Below the pieces are notes generated by a model, which was not told where the DNA came from, searched no databases, and saw nothing but the letters and a program-made list of their open reading frames with translations. A stretch of DNA of 64,000 bases from Protula sp. h YS-2021 (lineage: Eukaryota; Annelida; Polychaeta; Sabellida; Serpulidae): NCBI GenBank assembly GCA_949752745.1, contig CATKHT010000144.1, positions 1 to 64,000 of the forward strand, given 5' to 3'. Of this stretch, positions 51,901 through 60,175 are shown piece by piece (within the stretch, counting starts at the first letter, position 1; each line of letters opens with the position of its first letter). The translations under genes were made by a program, and so were the position numbers.

Positions 51901-53932
51901 TTAATTATTTCAAAATATGCTAATTTGCATACACATTAAAATTTAGCCCCTGAAATACTGATCAAAAGTATTTGATAACAGTAAAAATGTATTACCTTGT
52001 GGCCCAGTGGGGCCTGTGGGACCGTTCAACCCAGTTGGTCCAGTCAAACCTCTGGCGCCAGTTGCGCCAACGGGACCAGTCGGTCCACTCGGCCCAGTAG
52101 CACCAATGGGACCATCTGGGCCTGGAGAGCCGACTGGGCCTGTGGGGCCGGCGGGGCCCGCGGGCCCGGGCTCGCCGACGACTGGTTCGCCACTTCCGGG
52201 TACCACAAAGCATCGGGCTCCCTTCTTGTCCGGGCAGGCCACCCATGTGCCAATCACCTTCGCGTCATTTTCTTCTCCTGCATATAAACAATAGCAGTTT
52301 TCCCCCGACAGATGTCGCTAATCGACATCTCTTCTCCTCTGAGATCCCGCAGAATTGGATTTTCTGCATTAAAAATTTTAATTTTTAATGCAGAATTTTA
52401 ATTTTAATTTTAATTTTCACATTAAAAACAATTTTCTCTAATCGTTTGATTAAATGTGATATTTAACAAAAATGAATGAATAAATAAATAAATAATTGCA
52501 AATGAAATATAATCATGGTAGGAAGAACGACTGAAAACATATCTTTCCTTATTATTTTGATGAAATTTCTGACCTAACTTTCCACAGAAGTGAAAAATTT
52601 TCACGCAATTTTCATACAATTTCCTTTTGCAGATATATTAATGGCACGACTCCAAAAATCGTTATGATAAACAATTGCAATTACTTTTCGAATGCCAGTA
52701 ACTTCTGATGTTTTGGACAACCTTGATGTACTTTCACGAAAATAATTTTGTACTTAAAAAAACTGGTACCTTCTAAGTATACTTTGTATAATTTAGTCCT
52801 TTTTTGTGGGTAAAACATGAAAATCTTACGAAACTTCAATTTTAAGTGGCTTGAAAAAAAGAAAACTTGCTTACTAATATTTTTCATATGAAAAGATTAA
52901 ACGACTGAAAGGAAATATTAAGTATCCAACCCACCTGTGGCTGGTGGCGCCGTAGGGCTTGGTGTTGGTGATGGCGCAGGTGTGGGCGCAGGTGTGGGTG
53001 CAGGCGTGGGTGCGGGTGCAGGTACAGGCGCAGGTGTGGGTGCGGGTGCGGGTGCAGGAGCGGGGGTGGGCACCGTGCCGTCACAGGAGCCTTGCCTGAT
53101 CGTGACGTCATCGATGGCCACGTCACCGAACGGTTCTCCGTCATTGATCCCTCCCTTGATGGCGACTATTTCGAGCCTTGTGGCCGAAGCGTCGATATTC
53201 GCTTCCTCTGTTACCCAGTTGTTCTCTGCCACAAAACGAATATTTTATTTTTATTTTTCGATTATAATATTGATACCTGCGATCCCACGACATAAGCTGA
53301 TATAAGCCTGGCCCTAAAAAGCAGCTCTGGAAAAGACTAAATATTTCTCAAAGGCATTTTTAAAATGCTATTTTTAACACTTGACTGAGGAGGGTATGGG
53401 ACCTGTAATCTTCTCTCAGACCCTCATACTCCTCCGCCCCACCCCGTACCCCACACATTTATATATACATCGCCCGAAAAGACCTGCTAGCCGTCACTTA
53501 CCTCTTACGTTTAAGTCCGTTCTGCCATCTAGCGAGAGAATTGCATTGTTCAGTCCTACATCGTTCCTTTCATAAACAAACAGTGCCCCCGAATGCTGCC
53601 CGAAAATATGCCTGTGAGTGGGAAAAATTATCATATATTCTTATACAAATATCATCCAATTGACAGATCACGCGCACTTTCTCTCCCCCCTCTCAATACT
53701 TACATATTTTGCACTAAACTGCACTCTACCTACTTTTTGGATGATCCCAAGGGTTGGGGGGTGGGGGGGGGGGGGGTAGGAGGCACTCACTCAACAGCAT
53801 GAGCTTTTAAATAGACCCGAAAGTGCGGAGTGTTTGAAAGTTTGAAAAATATAACCTCTTTTCTAAACAGCAGAGAGTTCTGTGCTAAACGTGAAGTACT
53901 GAATGAAAATCCCCCCCCCCCCCCCCCTTAAC

Positions 53933-53969
<37 letters not shown>

Positions 53970-54640
53970 TTGCTTATCACATAATATAAATGTACAGAAG
54001 ACACCACACAAAGAGCATAGTATAACTTATCCTCAAAATGACTTCACACGGCGGCATCCATTTCACTGGCCTTAGGTGCCTGTCAATGGACATTGTTAAC
54101 GAAATTGATACAAGGCAGGGACCGTGTCTGACCTCAAAACTACCTCCTACCCTTTCGGTTTTTTGACACGCATGGTAACACATATAATAAGTGCCTACCC
54201 CACCCCCGAGATGTCCCCCCATCCCTGCCCCCCCCTCCCCTCCCCGCCCACACAACACACACCTGCTGCACGACCCCAATGACTCAGTACATTTATGTAT
54301 GACATGTGTAAGTGCATATTTTATGGTACTCCCCCCCCCCATCTCCTCTCACCCCCCTCCCACCCCACCCACCTATCCCCCCTTTCTCACTGTGCGCACA
54401 TACTTTATAGATTTACCCTCTCGCCCTGCCCCCTCCTCTTCCACACACTGCTTGTGCATGTTGTATGGTGACCAACCCCACCCCCCACCTTCCCCACCTT
54501 CCCCTCCCTAACGTATTCCATAACTTTTCACCTTGCCAAGGTCACGCATCCGGTTGATGTCAAGGAGAAGTCGGGGGACACAAGGACTGCTTCTAATCCC
54601 GCGTCTTGGTTACTTGCTTCCATGTAGGCGTAAAACTGAC
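40905..54640 (-). CDS. transmembrane MAM-collagen-EGF protein, at least 23 coding exons, 5' end missing
   Basis: Exons, 5' to 3': 54640-54532, 53611-53502, 53225-52935, 52277-51996, 51620-51432, 50938-50795, 50581-50402, 50170-49964, 49677-49489, 49165-49022, 48742-48563, 48240-48034, 47687-47508, 47285-47106, 46756-46550, 46235-46173, 45672-45556, 44960-44781, 44596-44402, 43274-43176, 42608-42486, 41783-41668 and 41204-40905. Every junction has GT/AG ends and compatible phase. They join into about 1,330 residues in one frame: most of a MAM domain, a Pro/Ala/Thr hinge, about 290 uninterrupted Gly-X-Y triplets rich in GPT, GAT and GPQ, EGF-like modules, one transmembrane helix and a roughly 50-residue tail. 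The order predicts an extracellular trimer anchored by the C-terminal helix. The signal peptide and the first part of the MAM domain were not found up to 64 kb. Confidence 0.85.
41668..44596 (-). CDS. EGF-like exons of the collagen gene
   Basis: Four exons. 44596-44402 finishes the triplets ([12 protein letters not shown]) and encodes an EGF module, [20 protein letters not shown]. 43274-43176 encodes a shorter Cys-containing module with [10 protein letters not shown]. 42608-42486 encodes a calcium-binding-type EGF ([28 protein letters not shown]). 41783-41668 encodes [27 protein letters not shown]. The last exon ends in phase 0 and joins the membrane exon. Some modules have fewer than six Cys, so they may be divergent. 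Confidence 0.85.
42139..42440. repeat. four tandem copies of the 3' end of an EGF exon with its splice donor
   Basis: The end of exon 42608-42486, seen on the plus strand as CTCACCATGGCAATCATGCT, then CATTCTCCGCCAGCGTGAAG, is repeated at about 42381-42440, 42311-42360, 42234-42285 and 42139-42215. G-rich filler separates the copies at roughly 80-90 bp spacing. Each carries a GTGAG-type donor but no acceptor or first half of the exon, so they are non-functional exon pieces in the following intron. Confidence 0.8.
42690..42915. repeat. about 38-bp tandem repeat (CCCCACCCATCCCCGCTAAC)
   Basis: Units with CCCCGCTAACCATGAAATAA-like sequence are repeated about six times in the intron between two EGF exons. 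Confidence 0.8.
43440..44218 (-). mobile_element. CCCAGTAA-family element, copy C (inverted)
   Basis: Read on the minus strand it starts AACCCAGTTAACAATGCCAC at 44219, then CGTCGGGTTTTAGTTG and multiple GACGTC/CAACGTCG motifs. It ends near AGAATTAATGTTGTGG at about 43450, sharing both regions with copy B. It lies in the intron between EGF exons 44402 and 43274. A poly-T run is present near 43540. Confidence 0.5.
44337..44397. repeat. (GAA)n microsatellite
   Basis: An AAG/GAA run directly beside the donor of the exon ending at 44402. Confidence 0.95.
44606..44665. repeat. (TTA)n microsatellite
   Basis: A TTA run followed by TCA repeats, just upstream of the acceptor at 44596 in the minus-strand gene. 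Confidence 0.95.
44781..52277 (-). CDS. triple-helical (Gly-X-Y) exon block
   Basis: Fifteen exons. The first (282 nt) has a short Cys-containing lead ([20 protein letters not shown]) before the triplets start. The rest are 189, 144, 180, 207, 189, 144, 180, 207, 180, 180, 207, 63, 117 and 180 nt, all multiples of 9. Every intron lies after the first base of a Gly codon (G|GN). The exons at 49165-49022 and 46235-46173 lack an ATG or are very short, so a simple frame search can miss them. Lys is almost absent from the triplets, which suggests little lysine cross-linking (inference). Confidence 0.88.
45090..45420. repeat. degenerate tandem repeat with CTGTGACGTCAC
   Basis: Units of 35-55 bp with GTGTGGCATCA and TACTGTGACGTCACCAC are repeated in the intron between exons 45556 and 44960. 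Confidence 0.65.
48930..48966. repeat. (TA)n microsatellite
   Basis: A TA run in an intron of the collagen gene. Confidence 0.95.
51625..51680. repeat. (ATATT)n microsatellite
   Basis: TATTA-type 5-bp repeats adjacent to the acceptor at 51620. Confidence 0.9.
52935..54640 (-). CDS. MAM-domain exons and Pro/Ala/Thr hinge of the collagen gene
   Basis: The first visible exon reads [20 protein letters not shown], then [15 protein letters not shown], ending in phase 2. The second continues [18 protein letters not shown]. The third has [28 protein letters not shown], the conserved MAM ending with its Cys. Directly after comes a hinge of repeated PA/PT dipeptides (about 45 residues). The MAM start (usual Cys-x-Phe-Glu and Cys-x-Trp) is missing and should be in an upstream exon. 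MAM domains mediate adhesion and oligomerisation in known proteins. Confidence 0.8.
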
Positions 54641-54719
54641 CTAAAGATAGAACGAGAGGCTTTCAGTTAACCCTTATCTTTGCTAGCAGTAGTTGAAAAA
54701 CGGGGGTTTGAAAACAGGA

Positions 54720-55070
54720 AGTGACGTCATAATGACGTCACGTGGTGTTTTGAAAGCCCCATGGGGTTTCGAAAACAGTGACGTCATATTGACGTCATAT
54801 TGACGTCATATTGACGTCATATGGTTACCATATGGTAATCATATGGTAATCACATGGTTACCATATGGTAATCATATGGACGTCATAATGACGTCAGAAG
54901 ATGTTTTGATAGCCCCATGGGGCTTTTAAAATAGTGACGTGATTTTGACGTGATCTAGACGTGTTGTGGAGGTCATATGCAGGTTATATGGAGATGATAT
55001 GGAGGTGATATGGAGGTGATATGGAGGTGATATGGAAGTCATATGAACGTCATAATGACGTAATATGGAG
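54720..55070. repeat. array of TGACGTCA palindromes and ATATGG repeats
   Basis: TGACGTCA occurs at 54722, 54733, 54779, 54790, 54801, 54812 and 54889, four of them at 11-bp spacing. GGTTACCATATGGTAATCAT palindromic units and TATGGAGGTGA repeats follow. It lies just upstream of the first visible MAM exon, probably in an intron. TGACGTCA is the cAMP-response-element sequence, but an enhancer role is not shown. Confidence 0.7.
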
Positions 55071-55200
55071 AGTGGGCGGCCATTCAAACGGGCGGCCATT
55101 CAAACGACCATTCAAACGGGCGGCCATTCAAACGACCATTCAAACGGGCGACCATTCAAACGACCATTCAAACGGGCAGACGGGCAGACGGACAGTCGAA
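55071..55200. repeat. 15-16-bp tandem repeat (GGCGGCCATTCAAAC)
   Basis: Alternating GGGCGGCCATTCAAAC and GACCATTCAAAC units, followed by CGGACAG/CGGGCAG short repeats. Confidence 0.85.
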
Positions 55201-55379
55201 CAGTCAGACAAACGGGTAGAGAGCTCTCCAACTGTTGTTTTTTTAAGCAAAGGGACTCATAGAGGCATGGTTAGAGCTGGCCTGCTGTGTATTTTGACCC
55301 ATCAATGACGTCACACAGATCGACTCAAGCTTGCGACCAACTGGTTGAGAATAACCACTCTATCTATGCTATGATAGAG

Positions 55380-56110
55380 CTGATCGACAGGCCCCCCGGG
55401 GCCAGCCGTACAGTAGGTCAACAGGCCCCCCGGGGCCAGCCAAACACAGGTTGACAGGCCCCCCCGGGGCCTGCCATCACCAGTTTGGCAAGCCCCCCGG
55501 GACCTGCCAAACACCAGGTTGGTAGGCCCCCCCCCCGGCTCACTGGCCCATGAGCCCCCCCCCCGGCTCACTGGCCCATGAGTCCCCCCCCCGGCTCACT
55601 GGCCCATGAGCCCCCCCCCCCCCGCCCATGGTGGTTTTAGCCGCTGGCTATCGGCTCACCGCAGGCCACTCTATGTATACAAGCAATGACCACTCTTTTT
55701 TTACTTTTCTCTCTCGAAACACACAGCAGACCAGACTGGTAACGGGTCAGTCGGACAAACGGACACCCGGACAAACGGACTACCCGGACAAACGGACAGT
55801 CTTTTTTTTTTGTTTTTTTTTACCTCTCTCTTCATCACACCACGGTAGCTGGGGGCAAACAAACAGTCTTTTTTTTCGGCTTTCTCACTCTCTAAACACA
55901 CACACACCTTCACTAATGGATTGCCGTAGCAGCAATTAAAAATGAGCACTCTTTTTCCTTAAGGAAGAGAGGTCTCCATGCATTGTGGCCATATACAAGC
56001 AACAATCCTTTCTTTAAAGCTTTCTCACTCTTCTAACACCTATGACAACCAAACCAACGGACACCCAGACACACGGACACCCAGACACACGGACACCCAT
56101 ACATAAGTTT
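55380..56110. repeat. GC-rich repeats: GGCCCCCCGGGGCC units, CCCGGCTCACTGGCCCATGA units, short CGGACA repeats
   Basis: ACAGGCCCCCCGGGGCCAGC is repeated about five times at 55385-55530. CCGGCTCACTGGCCCATGAG is repeated four times at 55535-55615. CGGACAAACGGAC and CGGACACCCAGACACA units follow to 56100. I see no gene here. The left end of the Polinton may lie in or near this block. Confidence 0.7.
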
Positions 56111-56212
56111 TTTTTTTAATAATCCACGTAGATCTCTTCGAAGAGATCTACATCCTTCTGGCTAAGGAAGTACTTCTTCCTTCTTTCCTCAGAAAAGAAC
56201 AGTGCGAGGCTG

Positions 56213-56430
56213 CTATTATATAGGACCCCCCCCCCTGGTCAGTCGACCTGAAGCGAGGACCCTCCCCCCCAGGATAGAAGCAAACTGCTTGCATAAAGTA
56301 AGGACCCCCCCTGGTCAGTCGACCTGAAGCGAGGACCCCCCCCCCCCCCCAGGATAGAAGCAAACTGCTTGCATAAAGTAAGGATCCCCCCCTAGTCAGT
56401 CGACCTGAAGCGAGGACCCCCCCCCCCCGG
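56213..56430. repeat. about 85-bp tandem repeat, 2.5 copies
   Basis: CTGGTCAGTCGACCTGAAGC, a poly-C run, then AGGATAGAAGCAAACTGCTT are repeated. This lies directly upstream of the first Polinton promoter. Confidence 0.85.
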
Positions 56431-56474
56431 CTCACCGACTTTTTAGCCGCTGGCTCACGGCTCACCGTCAGTAG

Positions 56475-56484
56475 TATAAAAAGG
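56475..56484 (+). promoter_or_regulatory. TATA box (TATAAAAAGG) of the first Polinton gene
   Basis: A strong TATA match 51 bp before the ATG at 56526. Confidence 0.65.
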
Positions 56485-56525
56485 TCGATTCGACACCCCT
56501 ATGGCCATTGCATTGCCAAACCATC

Positions 56526-57581
56526 ATGGAGACGTCTCGAAACGCAGCAACGGCTAGCAACATGGAAATTGATAGCCTTTTTAGCAATGAAACAATGGCT
56601 TTTACAGATGCAGTTTTAACTGCAGAGGAGACTGCTGCCTTCCTAAGTACACTAACAGAAGCTGAAAAAGCCTTGGAGGAAGCATTAGGGGCTCCGTCAG
56701 CCGTGTCTACAGTACAGCAAACTAGGCCTGAAGAAGTACAGCAAGCAATGCCCGATCCCGAGGGATCTGACTACCCGTTCTGGGTTGCCAATGCGCTTGT
56801 AAATGGTAGCGCCAAACCACTTAGTACAAAGTTACAGGCTCATCTAGAGCATCTTGAGGAGGAAGAAGTGGTCATGTCAAGCGATGACGACGGTGACGAC
56901 GACGATGACGACAACGACGACAATGACGACAATGACGACAGCGACGACGATGAAAAGCAGCTCAAATCTAAATTCGAATTGAGCAAAACTATTCCTGTTA
57001 CTGAGGAAGACGTCACGCTGTTGAAACGAAACTTTCAAGCAGTGATTCCTCTGATCAATTGTAACATTTTATGGTGCTTATGTGAAGAAGGCTTTTTCGA
57101 TCAGCACACATACATGTACCTAACGGAAGAAGTGAACACTGTCATTCAGCTTATCTACATGCTAGAAGGAAACATAGAGCATCTTCCCGCGTCAGAGCCA
57201 CAGTTCTCCGAAGCCATGACCCGACGTTTCGTTCAACTTATTAGAAGTCTCCATGAGGAACTTTTTAAGACTTTATGTCTACCGGAGCCAAAGGGTGTTG
57301 ATGGGGATCGCGATTCCAAATGTGCAAAGGTCATGCTACATGGCTTCAAGTACCTTGAAGAACGTATTAAGGTGTATGATATGATGGCTTACCTCTACGA
57401 AAAAGGACATTTCACCATGCCAATGCTCTTTCAATGGATAATTGGGAGTCGCAAACGAGGAGACTTTTTAGTGATTGTCATGAGACAATCTCTAACAGAC
57501 GGTTTACCAACAGCCTTTCTGGATGGTTTCAACGAGATCACTCCGCGATTTTGCAAACATCTCATGAAAACATACATGTAA
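56526..57581 (+). CDS. protein with CARD-like death-fold regions (Polinton-encoded)
   Basis: 351 residues from the ATG at 56526. The frame extends a few codons to a TTG, which is less likely. Residues 1-115 are acidic and helical. Residues 119-143 are almost all Asp/Asn/Ser. Residues 160-250 form a helical unit with LLKRNFQAVIPLINCNILWC and LCEEGFFDQHTYMYL. Residues 266-349 form a second, with LEERIKVYDMMAYLYEKGHF and GLPTAFLDGFNEI. The second matches the CARD layout well: helix, L-x2-YLY-x2-G-x-hT, a central helix, then L-x2-G-x2-AF-x2-F. The first is weaker. CARD domains of the death-fold superfamily join adaptor and caspase complexes in apoptosis and innate immunity. If correct, this protein could bind such host adaptors, but that is inference. 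It has its own TATA box and comes first in the element. Confidence 0.65.
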   Translation: METSRNAATASNMEIDSLFSNETMAFTDAVLTAEETAAFLSTLTEAEKALEEALGAPSAVSTVQQTRPEEVQQAMPDPEGSDYPFWVANALVNGSAKPLSTKLQAHLEHLEEEEVVMSSDDDGDDDDDDNDDNDDNDDSDDDEKQLKSKFELSKTIPVTEEDVTLLKRNFQAVIPLINCNILWCLCEEGFFDQHTYMYLTEEVNTVIQLIYMLEGNIEHLPASEPQFSEAMTRRFVQLIRSLHEELFKTLCLPEPKGVDGDRDSKCAKVMLHGFKYLEERIKVYDMMAYLYEKGHFTMPMLFQWIIGSRKRGDFLVIVMRQSLTDGLPTAFLDGFNEITPRFCKHLMKTYM

Positions 57582-57587
57582 TGTCCA

Positions 57588-57596
57588 TATAAAAGG
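57588..57596 (+). promoter_or_regulatory. TATA box (TATAAAAGG) of the second Polinton gene
   Basis: It lies 7 bp after the stop of the CARD-like gene and 48 bp before the ATG at 57636, so this gene has its own promoter despite the tight packing. Confidence 0.65.
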
Positions 57597-57635
57597 AGTG
57601 ATGTGTCAAGTGCAGTCATCATTCGACGCGCAGCC

Positions 57636-58256
57636 ATGGAGAAGACAAGCAGCTTTAAAATTAGTGCAAACTTAACCATTACTGTGGAGCATGGACAATT
57701 TGGATTATTTATTCGAATCAAACGTGGAGAAAGATGGCTTGCTTTATCACCATCCTTGTGGAAGATTATGTGTCTGAACTTAGCAAGATTACGCGACATT
57801 GGCTTCAAACTGTACTTAACGCAAACGAAGTGGCTTGAAGTCATTTCATACTTGGATATGCGCTATGTGAGTTTTGTGCAAGCATCACTGTTTGAAGGGA
57901 AAGAATACAAGTTTTACATCAACATGAATGATGGTGAATGGGAGACATTGCTTCAGGAGATGGATAGCATTAATTCAACCTTATCGCCATGTACGGAATG
58001 TCATGGTAAGAAAACTCCTATCAAGCTGCAAAAGGACAAACGGATGAAAGTGTCAAAGTTATCCAAGAAAAGACTGGCTGAAGTTCAATTGGAGAATATG
58101 GATGTGCAAAATCAACTTGGACTTACCTGTGAATATTGTGGTGCTTACGGATATGCTGAGGATTATGATTGTCACTGCCACAAGTACAATTGCAAGTTGT
58201 GTGAACCAGACAACTTCTGCAACAAGTGCGGCTCACTAACTGTTTCTGCGGAGTAA
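57636..58256 (+). CDS. PC4-like protein with C-terminal zinc cluster
   Basis: 206 residues from the ATG at 57636; the frame is open further up to a GTG only. Residues 5-50 (SSFKISANLTITVEHGQFGL, FIRIKRGERWLALSPSLW) follow the strand-rich PC4 pattern, ending in a helix. Residues 58-112 (LTQTKWLEVISYLDMRYVSF and GEWETLLQEM) look like a second half or diverged repeat. Residues 119-122 (CTEC) and 165-198 (CEYC, CHCHKYNCKLC, CNKC) are Cys/His-rich and probably bind zinc. The protein resembles a conserved gene of animal Polinton-like elements that I recall but cannot name. A role in element transcription or single-strand DNA binding is inferred. Confidence 0.55.
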   Translation: MEKTSSFKISANLTITVEHGQFGLFIRIKRGERWLALSPSLWKIMCLNLARLRDIGFKLYLTQTKWLEVISYLDMRYVSFVQASLFEGKEYKFYINMNDGEWETLLQEMDSINSTLSPCTECHGKKTPIKLQKDKRMKVSKLSKKRLAEVQLENMDVQNQLGLTCEYCGAYGYAEDYDCHCHKYNCKLCEPDNFCNKCGSLTVSAE

Positions 58257-58320
58257 GACTGAGAGTCATTTGCTTACCAGCTGTCATAGTGTGCAGACGT
58301 GTTATATGGATATGTGAAAG

Positions 58321-58608
58321 ATGGATGTAGAAACATGTTTCAAGGAGAAGTATGTGGACTACATGATAAGTGAACTGGCGCGTTTTGGATCTATTCAACA
58401 ACAACTGCAACACTTTGACATTTATTGGGAACTTGCGCATTCCACGTTAAGTGTACCAAACTTACGTGAGGATTTCATCAAAGAGTGTATGTTTTCAAAC
58501 ATTGACGGAGCTGAGGAGTTTGATGTGGAAGCAGCATATCACTTCGCTCGATTTGATCCAAGACTGTTTGATGAAGTGAGAGAGTGGTTAATCTACATTG
58601 CAGTATAA
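58321..58608 (+). CDS. small Polinton protein, function unknown (95 aa)
   Basis: It starts with a clear ATG (MDVETCFKEKYVDYM). The sequence is helical and acidic (YWELAHST, EEFDVEAAYHFARFDP, WLIYIAV at the end). No known domain was recognised. Its stop codon TAA shares an A with the ATG of the next gene (TAATG), which supports both being real. Confidence 0.55.
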   Translation: MDVETCFKEKYVDYMISELARFGSIQQQLQHFDIYWELAHSTLSVPNLREDFIKECMFSNIDGAEEFDVEAAYHFARFDPRLFDEVREWLIYIAV

Positions 58609-58940
58609 TGACAGACATTACATTGAGACAATATATTGTGCAAAAGACATATTGTGAAGAAATGTTATTAGCTGTAAAAAAGTTTGCATGTTTAGTATGT
58701 CCTGCTTGTCAAAATGAAGAGTGTTCAGAACATACTTGTCATTCTGCATGTGTCTATACATATTGGAATGAAGCTAAATATTACATTCATTTAGATAAAG
58801 TGTTAGATAATGCAAATCAACGCTGTGAAAAATATGGTGTAGATGCTATCACATTTGATGAATTAAGTTGTTGGTTAATGTTCATTGAAGATCAATGGAC
58901 TTCAATTATTCACACCATTGTATCAATACTTGATTTGTAA
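58608..58940 (+). CDS. small Cys-rich Polinton protein, function unknown (110 aa)
   Basis: It starts MTDITLRQYIVQKTYCEEML; the frame is open upstream without an ATG. A Cys/His cluster (CLVCPACQNEECSEHTCHSA) suggests a zinc-binding knot. A Trp-containing helical end follows. No family was recognised. It is followed by AT-rich repeats, not another overlapping gene. Confidence 0.5.
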   Translation: MTDITLRQYIVQKTYCEEMLLAVKKFACLVCPACQNEECSEHTCHSACVYTYWNEAKYYIHLDKVLDNANQRCEKYGVDAITFDELSCWLMFIEDQWTSIIHTIVSILDL

Positions 58941-59065
58941 GATATGTTGATTGAGCTTTTATAAAATTTAAGATATGTTGATAAAATTTAAGATGTGTTG
59001 ATAAAATGTAAGATATGTTGATAAAATAAAATGCAAGATATGTTAACAAGTGTTGATCATTTAGT
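58941..59065 (+). repeat. about 20-bp repeat AAGATATGTTGATAAAATTT, 5 copies
   Basis: Short AT-rich direct repeats fill the largest intergenic gap of the element, just before the integrase gene. They could be promoter-related, but there is no TATA consensus. Confidence 0.7.
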
Positions 59066-59071
59066 GTTAAC

Positions 59072-60175
59072 ATGTCGACGTGGAAAGACTACTTAACCAA
59101 TATTTACTTTAAACCTGGTCAACCCGGGGCATTTGCTGGTCCTTATAAACTTTATCATATATTAAAAAAACATGATCAACCAGTCACTCATTCACAAGTG
59201 AAGAAATGGTTACAGGATCAAGATGCCTTCAGTTTACTACAACCTGTAAAATACAGGTTTAAAAGACAACGTGTCATTACACGTGGAATTGATGACATGT
59301 GGGATATTGATTTAGCTGACATGGGAAACATAGCTTCCTATAATGATGACACCCACTTTTTATTGGTTGTCATTGATGTGTTTTCCAAATATTTATGGGT
59401 GCAACCAATACCTAACAAATCACATACGAGCGTCATAGAAGCCTTTCAAAAGATTTTTCACGAAACACAACGAAGACCACGAACTCTAAGGTCGGATAAA
59501 GGAACTGAATTTAAAAACAAATGGGTAAAAGCATTTTTGAAGAAGGAGGGAATACATGCCTATACGACAAAGAATGAAACCAAAGCTAACTTTGCTGAGA
59601 GAGTCATTCGTACTCTAAAGGGAATGATGTATCGATATTTCCTTCATAATCAAACGTATCGATATATGGACATTCTTCCAGACTTAGTGTATAATTACAA
59701 CCATAGACCTCATGGCTCCCTCCCTAATAAGTATGCTCCAGCAGATATTCGTAAAGACATAGAATCGAAAGTGTGGAAGTATATGTATGTAGACAAATTG
59801 AAATTAAAATCAAAGAAGAAGAAAAAACCCTACAAATTTAAAATTAGTGATCAGGTTCGCATTTCTCACATGAAATATGTATTTCAACGGGATTATCATA
59901 TAAAATGGACGCAAGAAGTCTTCATTATCACACATCGTTGTAAGAAGCAAGGAATACACTTGTATCGTGTGAAAGACTTTTTGGATGAAGATATTGATGG
60001 ACATTTCTATGAAGAAGAACTGCAGAAAGTGACAAAAGATATTGAATCGGTCTACAGAATTGAAAAGGTTTTGAAAACACGAAGAAGACGAGGTGTTAAA
60101 GAATTATTTGTGAAGTGGTTAGGTTGGCCAAAGAAGTTTAACAGTTGGGTGAAAGAAACAGATATCAGAAAATGA
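59072..60175 (+). CDS. Polinton-type retroviral-like integrase with chromodomain
   Basis: 367 residues. The N-terminal region (YFKPGQPGAFAGPYKLYHIL, then KKWLQDQDAFSLLQPVK) is the usual Polinton integrase opening. The rve/DDE core shows Asp80 in WDIDLADM, Asp142 in RSDKGTEF and Glu176 in NFAERVIRTLK, so all catalytic residues are present. A basic linker (KLKSKKKKKPYKF) leads to a C-terminal chromodomain (residues about 325-365: YRIEKVLKTRRRRGVKELFV, KWLGWPKKFNSW). The integrase inserts element ends into host DNA, and chromodomains can direct choice of chromatin. The stop overlaps the ATPase start by 4 bases (ATGA). Confidence 0.92.
   Translation: MSTWKDYLTNIYFKPGQPGAFAGPYKLYHILKKHDQPVTHSQVKKWLQDQDAFSLLQPVKYRFKRQRVITRGIDDMWDIDLADMGNIASYNDDTHFLLVVIDVFSKYLWVQPIPNKSHTSVIEAFQKIFHETQRRPRTLRSDKGTEFKNKWVKAFLKKEGIHAYTTKNETKANFAERVIRTLKGMMYRYFLHNQTYRYMDILPDLVYNYNHRPHGSLPNKYAPADIRKDIESKVWKYMYVDKLKLKSKKKKKPYKFKISDQVRISHMKYVFQRDYHIKWTQEVFIITHRCKKQGIHLYRVKDFLDEDIDGHFYEEELQKVTKDIESVYRIEKVLKTRRRRGVKELFVKWLGWPKKFNSWVKETDIRK

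Noticed and set aside
44433..52294. Plus-strand Pro/Gly-rich frames over the collagen gene
   Set aside because: They are the antisense of Gly-X-Y codons. The minus-strand exons have matching splice phases and EGF/MAM neighbours, the plus-strand ones do not.
52918..53305. Plus-strand Gly/Ala/Val-rich frame opposite the hinge
   Set aside because: Antisense of the Pro/Ala/Thr hinge that follows a recognisable MAM domain.
56501..56525. Upstream ATG at 56501 and TTG at 56508 as starts of the CARD-like protein
   Set aside because: The ATG at 56501 is in another frame and TTG is an unlikely start; the ATG at 56526 was chosen.
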